Shown: positions 12,001 to 22,148 of the stretch, piece by piece
How positions within the stretch are numbered: position 1 is the first letter of the stretch
Layout: each line of letters opens with the position of its first letter
Origin: Cylindrodendrum hubeiense
Taxonomy: Eukaryota > Ascomycota > Sordariomycetes > Hypocreales > Nectriaceae
NCBI GenBank assembly: GCA_014621425.1
Contig: JAANBB010000157.1
Span: forward strand, 16,099-80,098
DNA length: 64,000 bases
Direction of reading: 5' to 3'
The notes under the pieces: model-generated
Seen by the model: only the letters and a program-made list of their open reading frames with translations
Told to the model about the DNA's origin: nothing
Database searches by the model: none
Translations under genes and position numbers: made by a program

Positions 12001-15000
12001 TGGCTCTCATCTCCTTCACGGACCGCTGCTGCCGGACCTTCTTGACCGGTTTTCGGAGCTGGTCACGCAAGGCTTGCCGTCGGCGCCTCTCTACTTCGTC
12101 GAGAGTCTTCACTCCGCCGGTGCTGAGCGCAGCGAGCTCGTTATCGGAATCAGAGTCGTCGTCATCCTCATCCTCGGATTCCTCGTCGGAACTATTGACC
12201 ATAATGTCACTGCGATGATCCTTGCCAGTGAGACCAAGTCCAAGGAGACCTGAGCCTTCGCCGGGAACGATCTCTCCTCTGAGCTGTTTGGCCCGAGCGA
12301 TGGCATCAGCATCACGTTTAGCCTTCTCCATCTTTTCTCGCTGTCTGCTTTCCTTGAGGGCAGAGATTGCCTTCTGATCCGGAAGCTTTGACTTAGCCAT
12401 AGCTTTAGCTTTCCGAGCCTCGATCTGCTTGAGAATCGGGTTCTCAATAGACCTGCTCATATCCATAACATCATCCCGGTTAGACCGAGAAGACTTGGAA
12501 GAACTCATCGTCGTCGAACTTCCCGACTTCGACCAAGCATCCAGCCTACTCTGCTTCTTGACCTTCTCCTTAGTCTTTTGCGCCGCAAGGTCAGCCACCT
12601 GTGAGGCGATACCCAATTGATAGATTTGGACCTCATCGTCAGTCTGGCCCAGTGCTTGAAGAAGCTCTGCTCGTTGCTGGTCAGTCAGGTTTGTCGACCG
12701 AACGTACTTTCCAGGAACAGCGGTTGGAAGACAGGCATCTGTGATGAGTTTTCGAGATGCTGCATGGATCTCATGGCCATTCTCTCTAAGGCGGGTGAGG
12801 ATCTTGCACAAAACACGCACGGTGACATCAACAAGCCATCGATCCTTTAATCGAATCATGTTTTCCATGCCTCCAAAGTGCTGCTTCGCAGGGATGAGGA
12901 TCTGAGACATGGCTTCTTTCTCGCTCTTGCCAAGAGACTTGGAAATGGCGGAAGCGATCAAACCATCCTCCGCAACAAGGGCTTCCGCAAGTTCCATGAT
13001 CTCGCGACAGAACTCCGTCATGATACTATTTTGGATATACCGAGACCAGTTTTCGATGTTCTTGCAAGCTGTTGACACAAATCGCCACTGTTCACTCCAC
13101 CACCGCAAGACCTTGGCAGCGGACATAGGCTCCAGGGTCTTGACTCGCAGGACTCCGGAAAGGGGATCAGCTAACCCGCGGAGAACATCTCGACTCATGT
13201 TGAGAATGGGCCTGATGGGACCCCACGGATTGGGAGGCTTCAATATGCGTTCCAAAGACCACACAATCGAAGAGAGGGTTTGATCTGGATGGAGTTGAGA
13301 CATTTGTTCGAACGCGCCGCTTCGAGACAACTCCCCAGTCCAGCTCTTGAGCAACTCAGATGCCGCTTCTGCAAGATCTGACTCTCCGTGGACAGAAAGG
13401 CCAATGGTGTCTTGGAAGGCTAGCCGGTCGTCGAATAGAGTATTGAGGTCCGTCGCATCCAGTTCGGAGATTCTACCCAGGGTGTTGCCAAGGACTCTTA
13501 TTGTCCCTTCAAGAGCCCCGTTGAAGAGTTTGCCAGACTCGGTCAACTGGCCGCTCTTGAGCGGCCTAATTTGCTCGATACCGATCAAGGGCTCAAGGGA
13601 TAATAGAATGTCTCTAGCCAAATCGACCTGTTCAGACGAAACGTCAAACATCTCTACGACGCCCTCCCAAAATATCTTAGAGTTTCGGATAATGGTGGAC
13701 TGAAGCTGCTTTCCCTCTAGGAGGGAGTCGAATTCTTCAGCGAATATCTTCATATCCAGCTTCATGGCGGCCTGTAGAACTTTCTTGGCTGCTGTCGCAA
13801 CCTGGAATGTTTGCCAGCCCTCGCGGTTACCGGTGGGAGGGCGTAGGTTCCTTAGAATGAGGTCTTTGTATTTCATGACCAGATTGAAAGCAGCGCTGGC
13901 GTAAAGATGAGTAGTTCCAACGCCAATCTTGGTATTAGGGTCTAGGAAAGTCGTCATAGTGAAATGCAAAGCGTCAAACCCAGCACGAATGCAAGCTGCT
14001 TGGCCAGGTTCACCAATACTCACGTCTTTAGCAAGAGTTTCGAAAAGGGTGTGCATCAGTACTTCACAGGCATCGTATCTGCGATCACGGCCCAGTGACT
14101 GGAGCCATGGATCGACCCAAGAGGTGGGGAATGGCACAAGTGAGGTCCCGGCGTCAAACCCAGTCCAGCAGTCTTCCAAGGATTGGCGCAGCAAACTTTT
14201 GTAAACGGGGCTGCCAAAGAGCAGATCAGCAATGACGTTGGGTCGTGCATCGCCAATGACATCCCAGAACGCCTTTGGCGCTTTCTTGAGGAAGCCTGTG
14301 AGGACCCGGATCGTGACAACCAAAACCCCCTCCGAATGGCAGAATTGGATATGGCGGAAGAGCAAGTCGTATATGTTAGGGCAGCCTGGCCTCACCTCAA
14401 GGCTTCGAAGGCGATGGAGGATGATATCGGCGTTGAGGGTCCTGAGGATCTCTTCGAATCCCAGCCAGAACCTCTCAATCTCAAGGTAGATCTCGGTTGT
14501 CGGCTGTGCTATGTCCTTCCTATTGACATCATCCATGGCGCTGACTAGGCCGCCGCTCACAGCCCAGTCAAATTGTTCCTGTGACATGGCGCTCGTGTCG
14601 AGATTCTTCCAGTTCTCCATTGCCCATTTGCGGCGATCCTCATTCTTTTGGTCAAAGAGGAAATACGTCATTCCTGGGAGAGGGTCCTTAGTCCCCAACT
14701 TGAGCATGTTCTTGCCCTGTAGTCGACGGAAGACATACTGAAACGTGGCACGTTGTTCAGGATCCGCCATGTATGTGATGCAACATAATGCCTCGTACAC
14801 AGTGATGTGAACTTCGGATATGTGAGCTCCGAACTGCGACTTCTTGAACACGGTGCCAGTGGACTCGATCTTTTCGATAAACTCCTTCGCCCACTTCAGG
14901 TTGTGGTCGATGCGCTTAACATCTAAACGGTCAAGCATTTCCTGAATCTGGAAGACAGCGTCCTCATTCCAACGCCTGCAAGTGTTAGCGAAACTAGGGC

Positions 15001-15377
15001 CCCTTTAGATGATGAGAGACTCACTCAGCGAATCTCTGGAGACTGGCCTTGCGCTTCATGTGCCAGTTCAGTACACAGTCGGAGCAGAACTTGAGACCCT
15101 CTTCGAGTCTCTTGGTAAAGTCCTCCAGCCATTTCCCAGCAACTTTCTTATCGAAGCCAAAGATGAGACTGTTCCAATAGGTAACCTCAACCCGCTCCTT
15201 TCCCTGCTCGATGCGTTTCTTCTTCTCCTCCACGGAGATCTTGGACTCTGGGTCGTCCAGGATCTTGTAGTTCTCCTCATCATCGTCGCCGGTTCGAGGA
15301 CACAGCAGGTGGTATTCCGCAGGGATCTTCTGGAGCTCCTCATACCACTTTGCCAGCTCCTCATTGACGTCAGACAT
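9096..15377 (-). CDS. SEN1: SEN1-type superfamily 1 RNA/DNA helicase
   Basis: Nuclear helicase of the UPF1-like SF1B group. In yeast, Sen1 unwinds R-loops and ends non-coding transcription by RNA polymerase II. Exons on the minus strand are 15377-15025, 14975-11286 and 11238-9096 (introns 49 and 47 bp), joining in frame to 2061 residues, about the length of yeast Sen1. Order: a large alpha-helical Sen1_N region (roughly residues 80-800), a charged Lys/Ser/Asp-rich linker, then the helicase core from about residue 1130. Core motifs: GPPGTGKT (Walker A, split by intron 2), VIIDEAAQCVE (Walker B, DEAA-type), GDPKQLPPTV, QYRMHPEIS, TTDAFQGRECE and VGLTRAK. The last 190 residues are Pro/Ala/Ser-rich and probably disordered. 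The start was chosen at MSDVNEELAKWYEEL, which leads straight into the Sen1_N fold. The longer upstream in-frame extension has no support. Confidence 0.95.
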
Positions 15378-16288
15378 GGTATAGACGGTGCTTCGGAGCA
15401 CGCATTCTTCGAGGTTCGGGCCAAATCGGGTGTCTCGACGTATGATGCGACGATTTCGTAGTAAGATCGGGGTGCAACGGCAAGGGGCGAAATCGATACA
15501 GATCGATAGCGAAATGGGCGCGCGATACGTCTATCTATCGTAGGAAGTGTATCAAGCACGATGGGAGTGAATATGCAACAGGTCGAACAAAGGCGCTGAA
15601 GGAGTGTCGGATGCAGATGTCGTTGGTGCCGACGTTGCTAGGAGACGGGGCTGCGCTGGGGCGGCAGGATTCTTTGTTGGTTCGGCTGCAGGGTGGCGAC
15701 TTGGGGAAAATAGAGCAATCTAGAGGACTTGGGTAAGTATGAAGGCTGCGAGAATATCCCAGAGGTGGCGGGATCCTACCGATGCCCGGGGTTTCCAACG
15801 AGGCTGCGAGCCTGCAATGTGCCGTAACGCTCGGTTTGAAAATGTCGAGGTGAAGCTTTCCGAGCTGGGCCACTGACACGCGTGAGCAGCCGCGTCTTAC
15901 AGGGGGTTTAATCGAAAAGTGGTCCGTGCGCTGGCCGGGCGACAGTGGGGAAGCTTCAGGGTATCGCCTCGAGTACACAGAGGTCGTGAACGTTGGAAGT
16001 TGAAATGGCGCGATTACCCTGTGGGAGTGATCTTAATCTTCGATATTCAAATCAATCAAGTTGAACAAATGCGCAAGCATCACATTTCTGGGTCTTTAGG
16101 CTGGGTTCCGAACATCTGTGGCGAAGTGGTGCAAGAGGAGATATCAACCGACTGAGAGTGCACGTGTGAAGGCAGCAGTCAACAAAATCGTCTACTCTTG
16201 TTTACGGGGACCCGGGTGCTGCTCCTATTCTTTGATTACCAGACGCCCAAACGCCTCAACTTGTCGGTTTACATGAATGACATTCACA
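15378..16288. other. Intergenic region upstream of SEN1
   Basis: Holds the SEN1 promoter and leader on the minus strand. No gene is recognised; the small open frames are not protein-like. Confidence 0.5.
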
Positions 16289-16508
16289 TAGTCTTGTTAT
16301 TCGCACGCATCAGACACGACATAAGATAGGAGGTCCCTGCGGACACATCTAAGGAGAATAAATGGACATCAAATAATGTACATCAAATAAATATGATCAC
16401 AAGCTTATCAATGAGACTAAGGATGCCTTATTTTATCTGTCATTTTAAAAGAGATAGCACAATTTGTTATTACCGCAGTGCCTCTTTTGCGTGCGAACAT
16501 CAATACTC
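16289..16508 (+). mobile_element. MITE copy 1 (hAT-like, non-autonomous)
   Basis: About 220 bp, AT-rich inside, with 21-bp terminal inverted repeats matching at 17 of 21 positions: the left end reads TAGTCTTGTTATTCGCACGC and continues with A; the right end read in reverse is GAGTATTGATGTTCGCACGC and A. The termini match two other copies in this window (25015-25256 and 59820-60025). Flanking 8-mers are CATTCACA and TATCCATC, so the target duplication is not clear. There is no coding capacity. It ends 56 bp from the 3' end of the DNA glycosylase gene. Confidence 0.75.
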
Positions 16509-16564
16509 TATCCATCTAGCTAGAGATGGCATTTATACATAGGTCTTTGTTGCCCTTACATTCG

Positions 16565-18067
16565 TCAACTGCTCAAGTCATCTTCATCCTTAATCTTCTT
16601 CCGTTTCACTGTCTTCGGCTTCCCTCCCGTCTTTTTCTTCCCTACCCGATCAACAAAATCCTCAATCGGACACTCAGCTTCGTTCCACTCATCTGTCCCT
16701 TCCGTTGTGTTCGCCCGGCACCTTACACAGCCTCGTCCGTGTTGCACAAACAACTTGTGAAGCCCGTACTTCAGGTCGCTGGGCACTCGTACCTCCAGGT
16801 GGCTGAACGTCTGGTCCCTTGTGGCCTTTGGCGGCATCCACTTCAGCCAACCCGTCAGGCGATAGACATGCGTATCAACCGCAAAGCTAGGTTGTTGGAG
16901 GCAGAACAGGATGACACATGACGCTGTCTTGACGCCAATTCCAGGAAACTTGACCAGCGCCTGCATCGCTTCGTCGGGATGCATCCCATGGATGTGGTCC
17001 AACGAAAGAAGACCTTGCTCGGCTTTCAAGATCTCTAGGTCCTTCTGCCCTTGAGTCTTGTCTTTGGCTCCAACTACCTCCGCTGTTTTCCCTGTCTTCT
17101 TCTCCGCGACGAAGGCATCCCGTCGCACCATGTTCTCTTGATGGACAATTTCAAGAATGGCCTTGATGTCTCGACCCTTAGTTTGTGCTAGCCCGCCATG
17201 CTTGATGGACGCAATGATGCTTTCCACGGGGGCAACCCGGACGTTATCCCAGTTGACACTGCCTTCCCCAATTCCGTCCTTGACAACTCCAAATTTAGTG
17301 ACCAGCCCTTTAAATGCGGCATTCGAGTTGGCTGCCGACGTATGAGCGCTCAGTCGAGTGCGAATCATAGCATCCAGAACCGATGGAACTTCTCCACAGC
17401 CAGAAACCTCCAATGATGGCGCTGGAATCTTGTCTGGCGCTTTGGCGTCTCCGTGAAGCTTTGCCAACTGACCATAGACCTCTTTGCAATCTGCTATTGA
17501 CGGGGCCGTCCATTCAGGAAATGGAGTAATGCCGGGCGTAAGTCCATAGGGGTTGTCTTTGGTCTTCTTAGATGTCGTTCGCGGTCTTTTCTCGACAGCA
17601 AATTCGACGTTCTCATCCTCGTCCTCTTTCTTGAGTGTCCGTTTCTTTATAATGGGCCCTTTGGCTGATGATTGTGCTGTCACCTTGACCTTGGACGACT
17701 CATCCTCTGACTCGTGATATGATATTTGAACTACTGATCGCCTTGGGCGCAAAGTTCGCCGAGTTGAAATTTCAGAGGCTTGAGCAATCCCATTTTCTTG
17801 GACATTCGGCTCCTGTTTTAGCTCGGAAGCATCGTCTTCAGCCTTAACACCGTTGGCGTCGTTCTCCTCCGCTTTCACCACACCGAGCTCTTGTGTCGGA
17901 CCTGGTCTGGTATTGGATTTGGAAGTTCTGACGCGGCCAAGATTATGCGGCAGGTCTTCCCAGCCGTCTTCGACAGGCTGGCTAATTACTTCAACCTGTC
18001 GCTTTTTGGTTGGAGGCCTGGCAGCAATGCTCTCAGCTGATCTCTTACGCAGGGACCGCGTCGTCAT
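16565..18067 (-). CDS. HhH-GPD superfamily DNA glycosylase (Nth-like)
   Basis: Predicted base-excision-repair DNA glycosylase/AP lyase of the helix-hairpin-helix GPD fold. Single exon, 500 residues. The first ~190 residues are charged and Lys-rich, with probable nuclear localisation sequences (MTTRSLRKR, PTKKRQ). The catalytic domain covers roughly residues 205-470. It holds the hairpin FPGIGVKTASCV, whose Lys aligns with the Schiff-base lysine of Nth, and AVDTHVYRL, whose Asp aligns with the catalytic aspartate. The C-terminal cysteines read GCVRC then ECPIED (C-x2-C-x16-C) rather than the four-cysteine Fe-S signature of Nth (C-x6-C-x2-C-x5-C), so the cluster may be absent or different. The start at 18067 skips a TTG-led extension. 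It is transcribed divergently from the RID-type methyltransferase. The base substrate is unknown; it is not the canonical NTG1 orthologue. Confidence 0.82.
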   Translation of the reverse strand: MTTRSLRKRSAESIAARPPTKKRQVEVISQPVEDGWEDLPHNLGRVRTSKSNTRPGPTQELGVVKAEENDANGVKAEDDASELKQEPNVQENGIAQASEISTRRTLRPRRSVVQISYHESEDESSKVKVTAQSSAKGPIIKKRTLKKEDEDENVEFAVEKRPRTTSKKTKDNPYGLTPGITPFPEWTAPSIADCKEVYGQLAKLHGDAKAPDKIPAPSLEVSGCGEVPSVLDAMIRTRLSAHTSAANSNAAFKGLVTKFGVVKDGIGEGSVNWDNVRVAPVESIIASIKHGGLAQTKGRDIKAILEIVHQENMVRRDAFVAEKKTGKTAEVVGAKDKTQGQKDLEILKAEQGLLSLDHIHGMHPDEAMQALVKFPGIGVKTASCVILFCLQQPSFAVDTHVYRLTGWLKWMPPKATRDQTFSHLEVRVPSDLKYGLHKLFVQHGRGCVRCRANTTEGTDEWNEAECPIEDFVDRVGKKKTGGKPKTVKRKKIKDEDDLSS

Positions 18068-19323
18068 GGTCGGCAAATTGAGTAACAACCAGTTGTTTTT
18101 AGATCTCTACCCTCTGGGAACCGGCGCTGCCGATCTGAGGCCTCTAAGGCTTGGTGCGTCCAAAGGAAATCGACGTAGTCGTGGGATACAGTTTGGTGCA
18201 ATCAGGTCTTTTGATGACATAAACTGCGTCTTTGAGTCCGGTGTGGTATAGGAATGATAAGTTGGATTGAATTTAAAATTTCCTGGCCTTTCGTTGATCA
18301 ACGAAGGATGGCACGCGGCAAGTGAATGACATCGATGACTTCAGGAGTAGTTAGCTTTGTTGTCGTTGCTAATGGCGCCGGCTAAAGCTCGGTGTGGACC
18401 TCGTTTGGCACAAAGAACAAGGACAACACCGTGGGATTATTGTCTACTCAATTCTCTTTGTCTGAAAGCGACTATATTTGCCCCGGAACTTAATTTCATC
18501 TCTAAATTCAAAGACAAAAGTATACTAATCATGTTCTGGATATTGACTTCTGGACTAATAGGCTTAAACGATGGCTGAGCTGTTGGTATCTACTTACCCT
18601 AGAGCGACGCCGAGAATGAATACATCAACAGCTAGCACATCTTGAGAGAAGCTATCATGGGCAAATAAATCGAGCACATATCGGGACCCTGATAATCCAG
18701 GCTGGGAGAACATGGAGAAATGCATCTCTCAATCTTAGTACTTAAATTCCCAATGTTCCTTTCACGTTATCCGCTACACCGTATGGTGTACAGCAAACGT
18801 GTGAGGTACTCTATAATCAGTACTCGCTAATGAGAGTGCACACTGTCTCGCGACAGCTCCTCTCACTATTTACTCAGATGCTCAAACACTAGCTACAGAA
18901 TGTCGAGCATGGCCAAACAGGATGAATCATTCACTGCTTTTTACTACCCGGGCTAAACGTTTCAAATATTTCTCTGGTCTCATCCTTGGAATTTCTGAAC
19001 TTCAAACTCTCAACTCCCTCTCACCTCGAGAAGGCCGACGTGTTGTCTCTTGTGCCGCTCACTCCGAAGATCGTGTCATCAACCTCCTTGACATAGCATC
19101 GTTGAGCATGCCATACGACAAAACCTAGCCATTTGATTTCTGCCCCTTTGAGTACTTTCATCTGCGGCTTTCTGGTAAGTGTCTTGGCCACCTCACCTTG
19201 GAGTTTGATCGGCCGACCGGGACTCCAGGCTAACATCATCTCTTCACTCAGACAAGCCCTGCCTGCACCTGTCCCTTCCTAGCATCAACATTGCGCGGGA
19301 ATCCAGGGCCACATATAACCGGC
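18068..19323. other. Divergent promoter region between the glycosylase and the DNA methyltransferase
   Basis: About 1.26 kb between the two start codons. No conserved coding region is seen. A 68-residue open frame at 18922-19128 has no recognisable similarity and is not annotated. Any co-regulation of the two DNA-acting genes would be encoded here. Confidence 0.5.
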
Positions 19324-21315
19324 ATGCGGCATCTCCACACAGATTCAGATCACGACGATGTTCAGTTTCTCACCGAACGCTCGACCGCCTGGCCAAGACG
19401 TGCTAGAGACGGATCGACGAGTACCTTGTGCAGCAGCCCTGCGCCCGCCTTTCAGGAAATTAGAGATGAGGTGATCGATCTCACCGCTGACCTGGGCATG
19501 GTGGGTCATGGCTTGCTTCGTGAGGGCGAGTTTGCTTTGGAAACATTGCGAGTATCCGATTCGGTCATCAAGCCAGGAATGTTCCTGGAGGTTCGCCAGT
19601 TCCTTGTTGGCGAGTACCAGGTTGACTTCATGTTGGTCCGGATCATCACTAGATGCAGGTCTACGGGGAAGGTCAACATTAGAGGCGTCCCCTTTTCAAG
19701 AACGCGGTCAGTCTTGAACAAACTTCCGAAGAAGGCCAACGAGGTCTGCATGATTCTCTACTTCGAAGACGGAGACTCATCCAAACCCGAAGAGCTCGTG
19801 GATGTTTGTCCTTCGACAGTAATAAGCCCACGAAGAATGATTTTCACGAATGCGTTGTATCCGCAATTCAACTCGTCGGGTTTTCAACCTCCAACCACCA
19901 ACGAGCAAACTGTACGCCTGAGCCAAGCCGAGCATCTTACCTGTCGCTAGAAGCTGGAGGTTAGTTTCATTACGCAGGGAAGAAATAAAAAGCAGACTGA
20001 GGAGTCCCTTGTCCGAGTTCATTCGGACGATGTACTAGATGCCCACTATCGGGTTTCAGAGGATGTTCTTAGTAACCAGTGGCGAGGCAGTCGAGTCAAA
20101 GGCGGATCCTGGACACCCGACCGACGTACTGGGACAGACTTGATCAACCTGGAAGAGGCGACTGTAGCGAGATGTCAAGCACACAGGCTTTGGGGACAGA
20201 AGTACACCGTGTTCGATGCTTGCTCAGGTGCAGGCGGAGTCTCGCGAGGAGCCCAAATGGCGGGATTCAAGGTTGAGTATGCAGTGGACAAGGCGGAAGA
20301 AGTCTGGGACACATACAAAACAAACTTCCCCGACACGCAGCTCTTCAAAATGTCGCTAGATGAGTTTCTCTCTGACCCTGGAAACGGACATTTGCGAGTC
20401 GATGTTCTCCATTTCTCGCCGCCTTGCCAGTACTTCTCGCCCGCACACACCTGGGCAGCTGCGCACGACGACGAGAACATCTTTGCCTTGTTCAGCTGCA
20501 ATCAGTTGCTCAAAAAGACTCGGCCGCGGATAATCACAGTAGAGCAGACGTTCGGCCTCACCCATAGCCGCCATGCTGAATACTGTCGAGCCTTCCTCGG
20601 CGACTTCACACAGTTTGGATATTCGGTGCGATGGAAAGTCGTACGCCTTTGTACCTGGGGAGCCGCTCAAGACCGAAAGCGCTTGATTATCATCGCTGCG
20701 GCACCAGGCGAGAGACTACCACCATTTCCAGCTGCGACGCATTCCCAGGATGGCGAGGGTGGGCTCCTACCTTACAACTCCATTCAGAGGGCACTTGGTG
20801 GGGTTCGACGAGGTGACGATCTCCACGATCTGCAGAATGTCAAATATTACCAGACAAGACGACCGTCGTATGATCCAAGACGACTTGCCGGGACCATCAC
20901 TACGGGTGGTAATGAAGTGTACTTTCCTGATGGCACAAGAGACTTGACGCTACGAGAACTTGCCAGCCTCCAAGGGTTTCCTAAAAACCACACTTTCCTT
21001 GGCACCAAAACTTCCATTAAAAGGCAGATTGGAAATGCATTCCCCCCCAATACAGTCCGCGTACTGTATCGACACATTGAAGAGTGGCTGCTGAAGAACG
21101 ATGGTATGCAGCCGTACCAACTAAGGGAAGAGCTTGTCGTCGTCGACGACGAATCTGATGAATCCGATGAATCTATGGACATTAGGGAAAATTCCGAAAA
21201 CAGGCAAGCATCACCCGAGATGGATGAGGACCTCATGGAGATTCCAAACGGCAACAGCGATGACCCTGTAGAGGTCGACCAGGACAGTGATTGCATGATC
21301 ATTGACCTGACCTGA
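19324..21315 (+). CDS. rid: RID/Masc1-type cytosine-5 DNA methyltransferase, frame interrupted by one TAG
   Basis: Homologue of RID (Neurospora) and Masc1 (Ascobolus), putative DNA methyltransferases needed for repeat-induced point mutation or premeiotic methylation. One frame of 664 codons runs from ATG 19324 to the TGA ending at 21315, with a single in-frame TAG at 19948-19950 (codon 209). Upstream lies the N-terminal BAH-like region. Downstream are all methyltransferase motifs: FDACSGAGG (motif I, ~296), SPPCQYFSPAHT (motif IV, catalytic Cys ~368), EQTFGL (motif VI with the RID-type Gln instead of Asn, ~407), QDRKR (motif VIII, ~449), LRELASLQGFP (IX) and QIGNAFPP (X). The C-terminus is acidic and ends DCMIIDLT. 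The stop could be a real nonsense mutation, a sequencing error, or lie in a 39-bp intron (19912-19950) that would keep the frame. Initiation at the upstream TTG (19291) was rejected. Confidence 0.88.
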
Positions 21316-22148
21316 ACAAGTGGCCTCTCCTATGGGCTATTACGTTGATTTGGGGGAATACTTGCTCTTGGATGTTATACTCGCACTTTTTTGCACATGT
21401 TTGGGAACTAATAATGCCGTTTGGGCGGGAGTGGGTGATCGATGTCAAAAGATCCGGGGTGGAAATGCCGAAGTAGGGGGTGGATCATTCAGCACGTCGA
21501 TGGTTATGGATTGCCATGAGAAGTAACATAGAAAGTTGTCATAGAAAGAATTTGTCTTTGAACACTCACTATCTGAGGTGTGCTAATGTATTATTGTGAT
21601 GCATCTCCTGCCGTAGCATCATCACCTAAATGTGAACAGCTGCGTCGAGTATGTCTCGATTAAACTTGCGTGGACACAGCAGTGAGTCACGTCCGACCTT
21701 TTATCTCCTTTTACCCTCACTCACCTTGCGTTTAGGCTACTCAAAGGTGGCAGGTGTTTACAGCTGGCACGCAGGCAGGCAGTGGCAAGCCCCCGGCACC
21801 AACCAGGTGCAAACATGTTCCTTCCTACTATTCTTCCCACTGTCTACCTCCACTATCTGTCTCTCCTCCAACACTCTCTTCTCGCCTTTTCTTCTTCAAC
21901 CAGCAGCCTTCACGCCTCAGTTGACCAAGTAACCCATTTTCTTCTTTCTTTACCATACCTATCAAAGGCCAGATATCCGCGTCTTTGCTTAGAATACAAG
22001 TCCCAACTCTTGTCGCATTTCGACCGACTGGCCTTTTCAACCTTTTCGGTTATCTCGCGCGCCACTCCCTTCTCGAAGCCCAACGATTTGCAGCCAAAGA
22101 CTTCCTGAGACTAAACCCGACCCGGGTGACTTGGGACTTTCTCTCAAG
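21316..22148. other. Intergenic region and 5' leader of the helicase gene
   Basis: Tandem spacing between two plus-strand genes. From about 21820 the sequence is strongly pyrimidine-rich, typical of a fungal 5' leader. No other feature is seen. Confidence 0.55.

Noticed and set aside
18922..19128. Possible upstream exon of the RID-type gene
   Set aside because: The 68-codon frame shows no similarity to the BAH-like N-terminus, and no convincing splice to 19324 onward was found.
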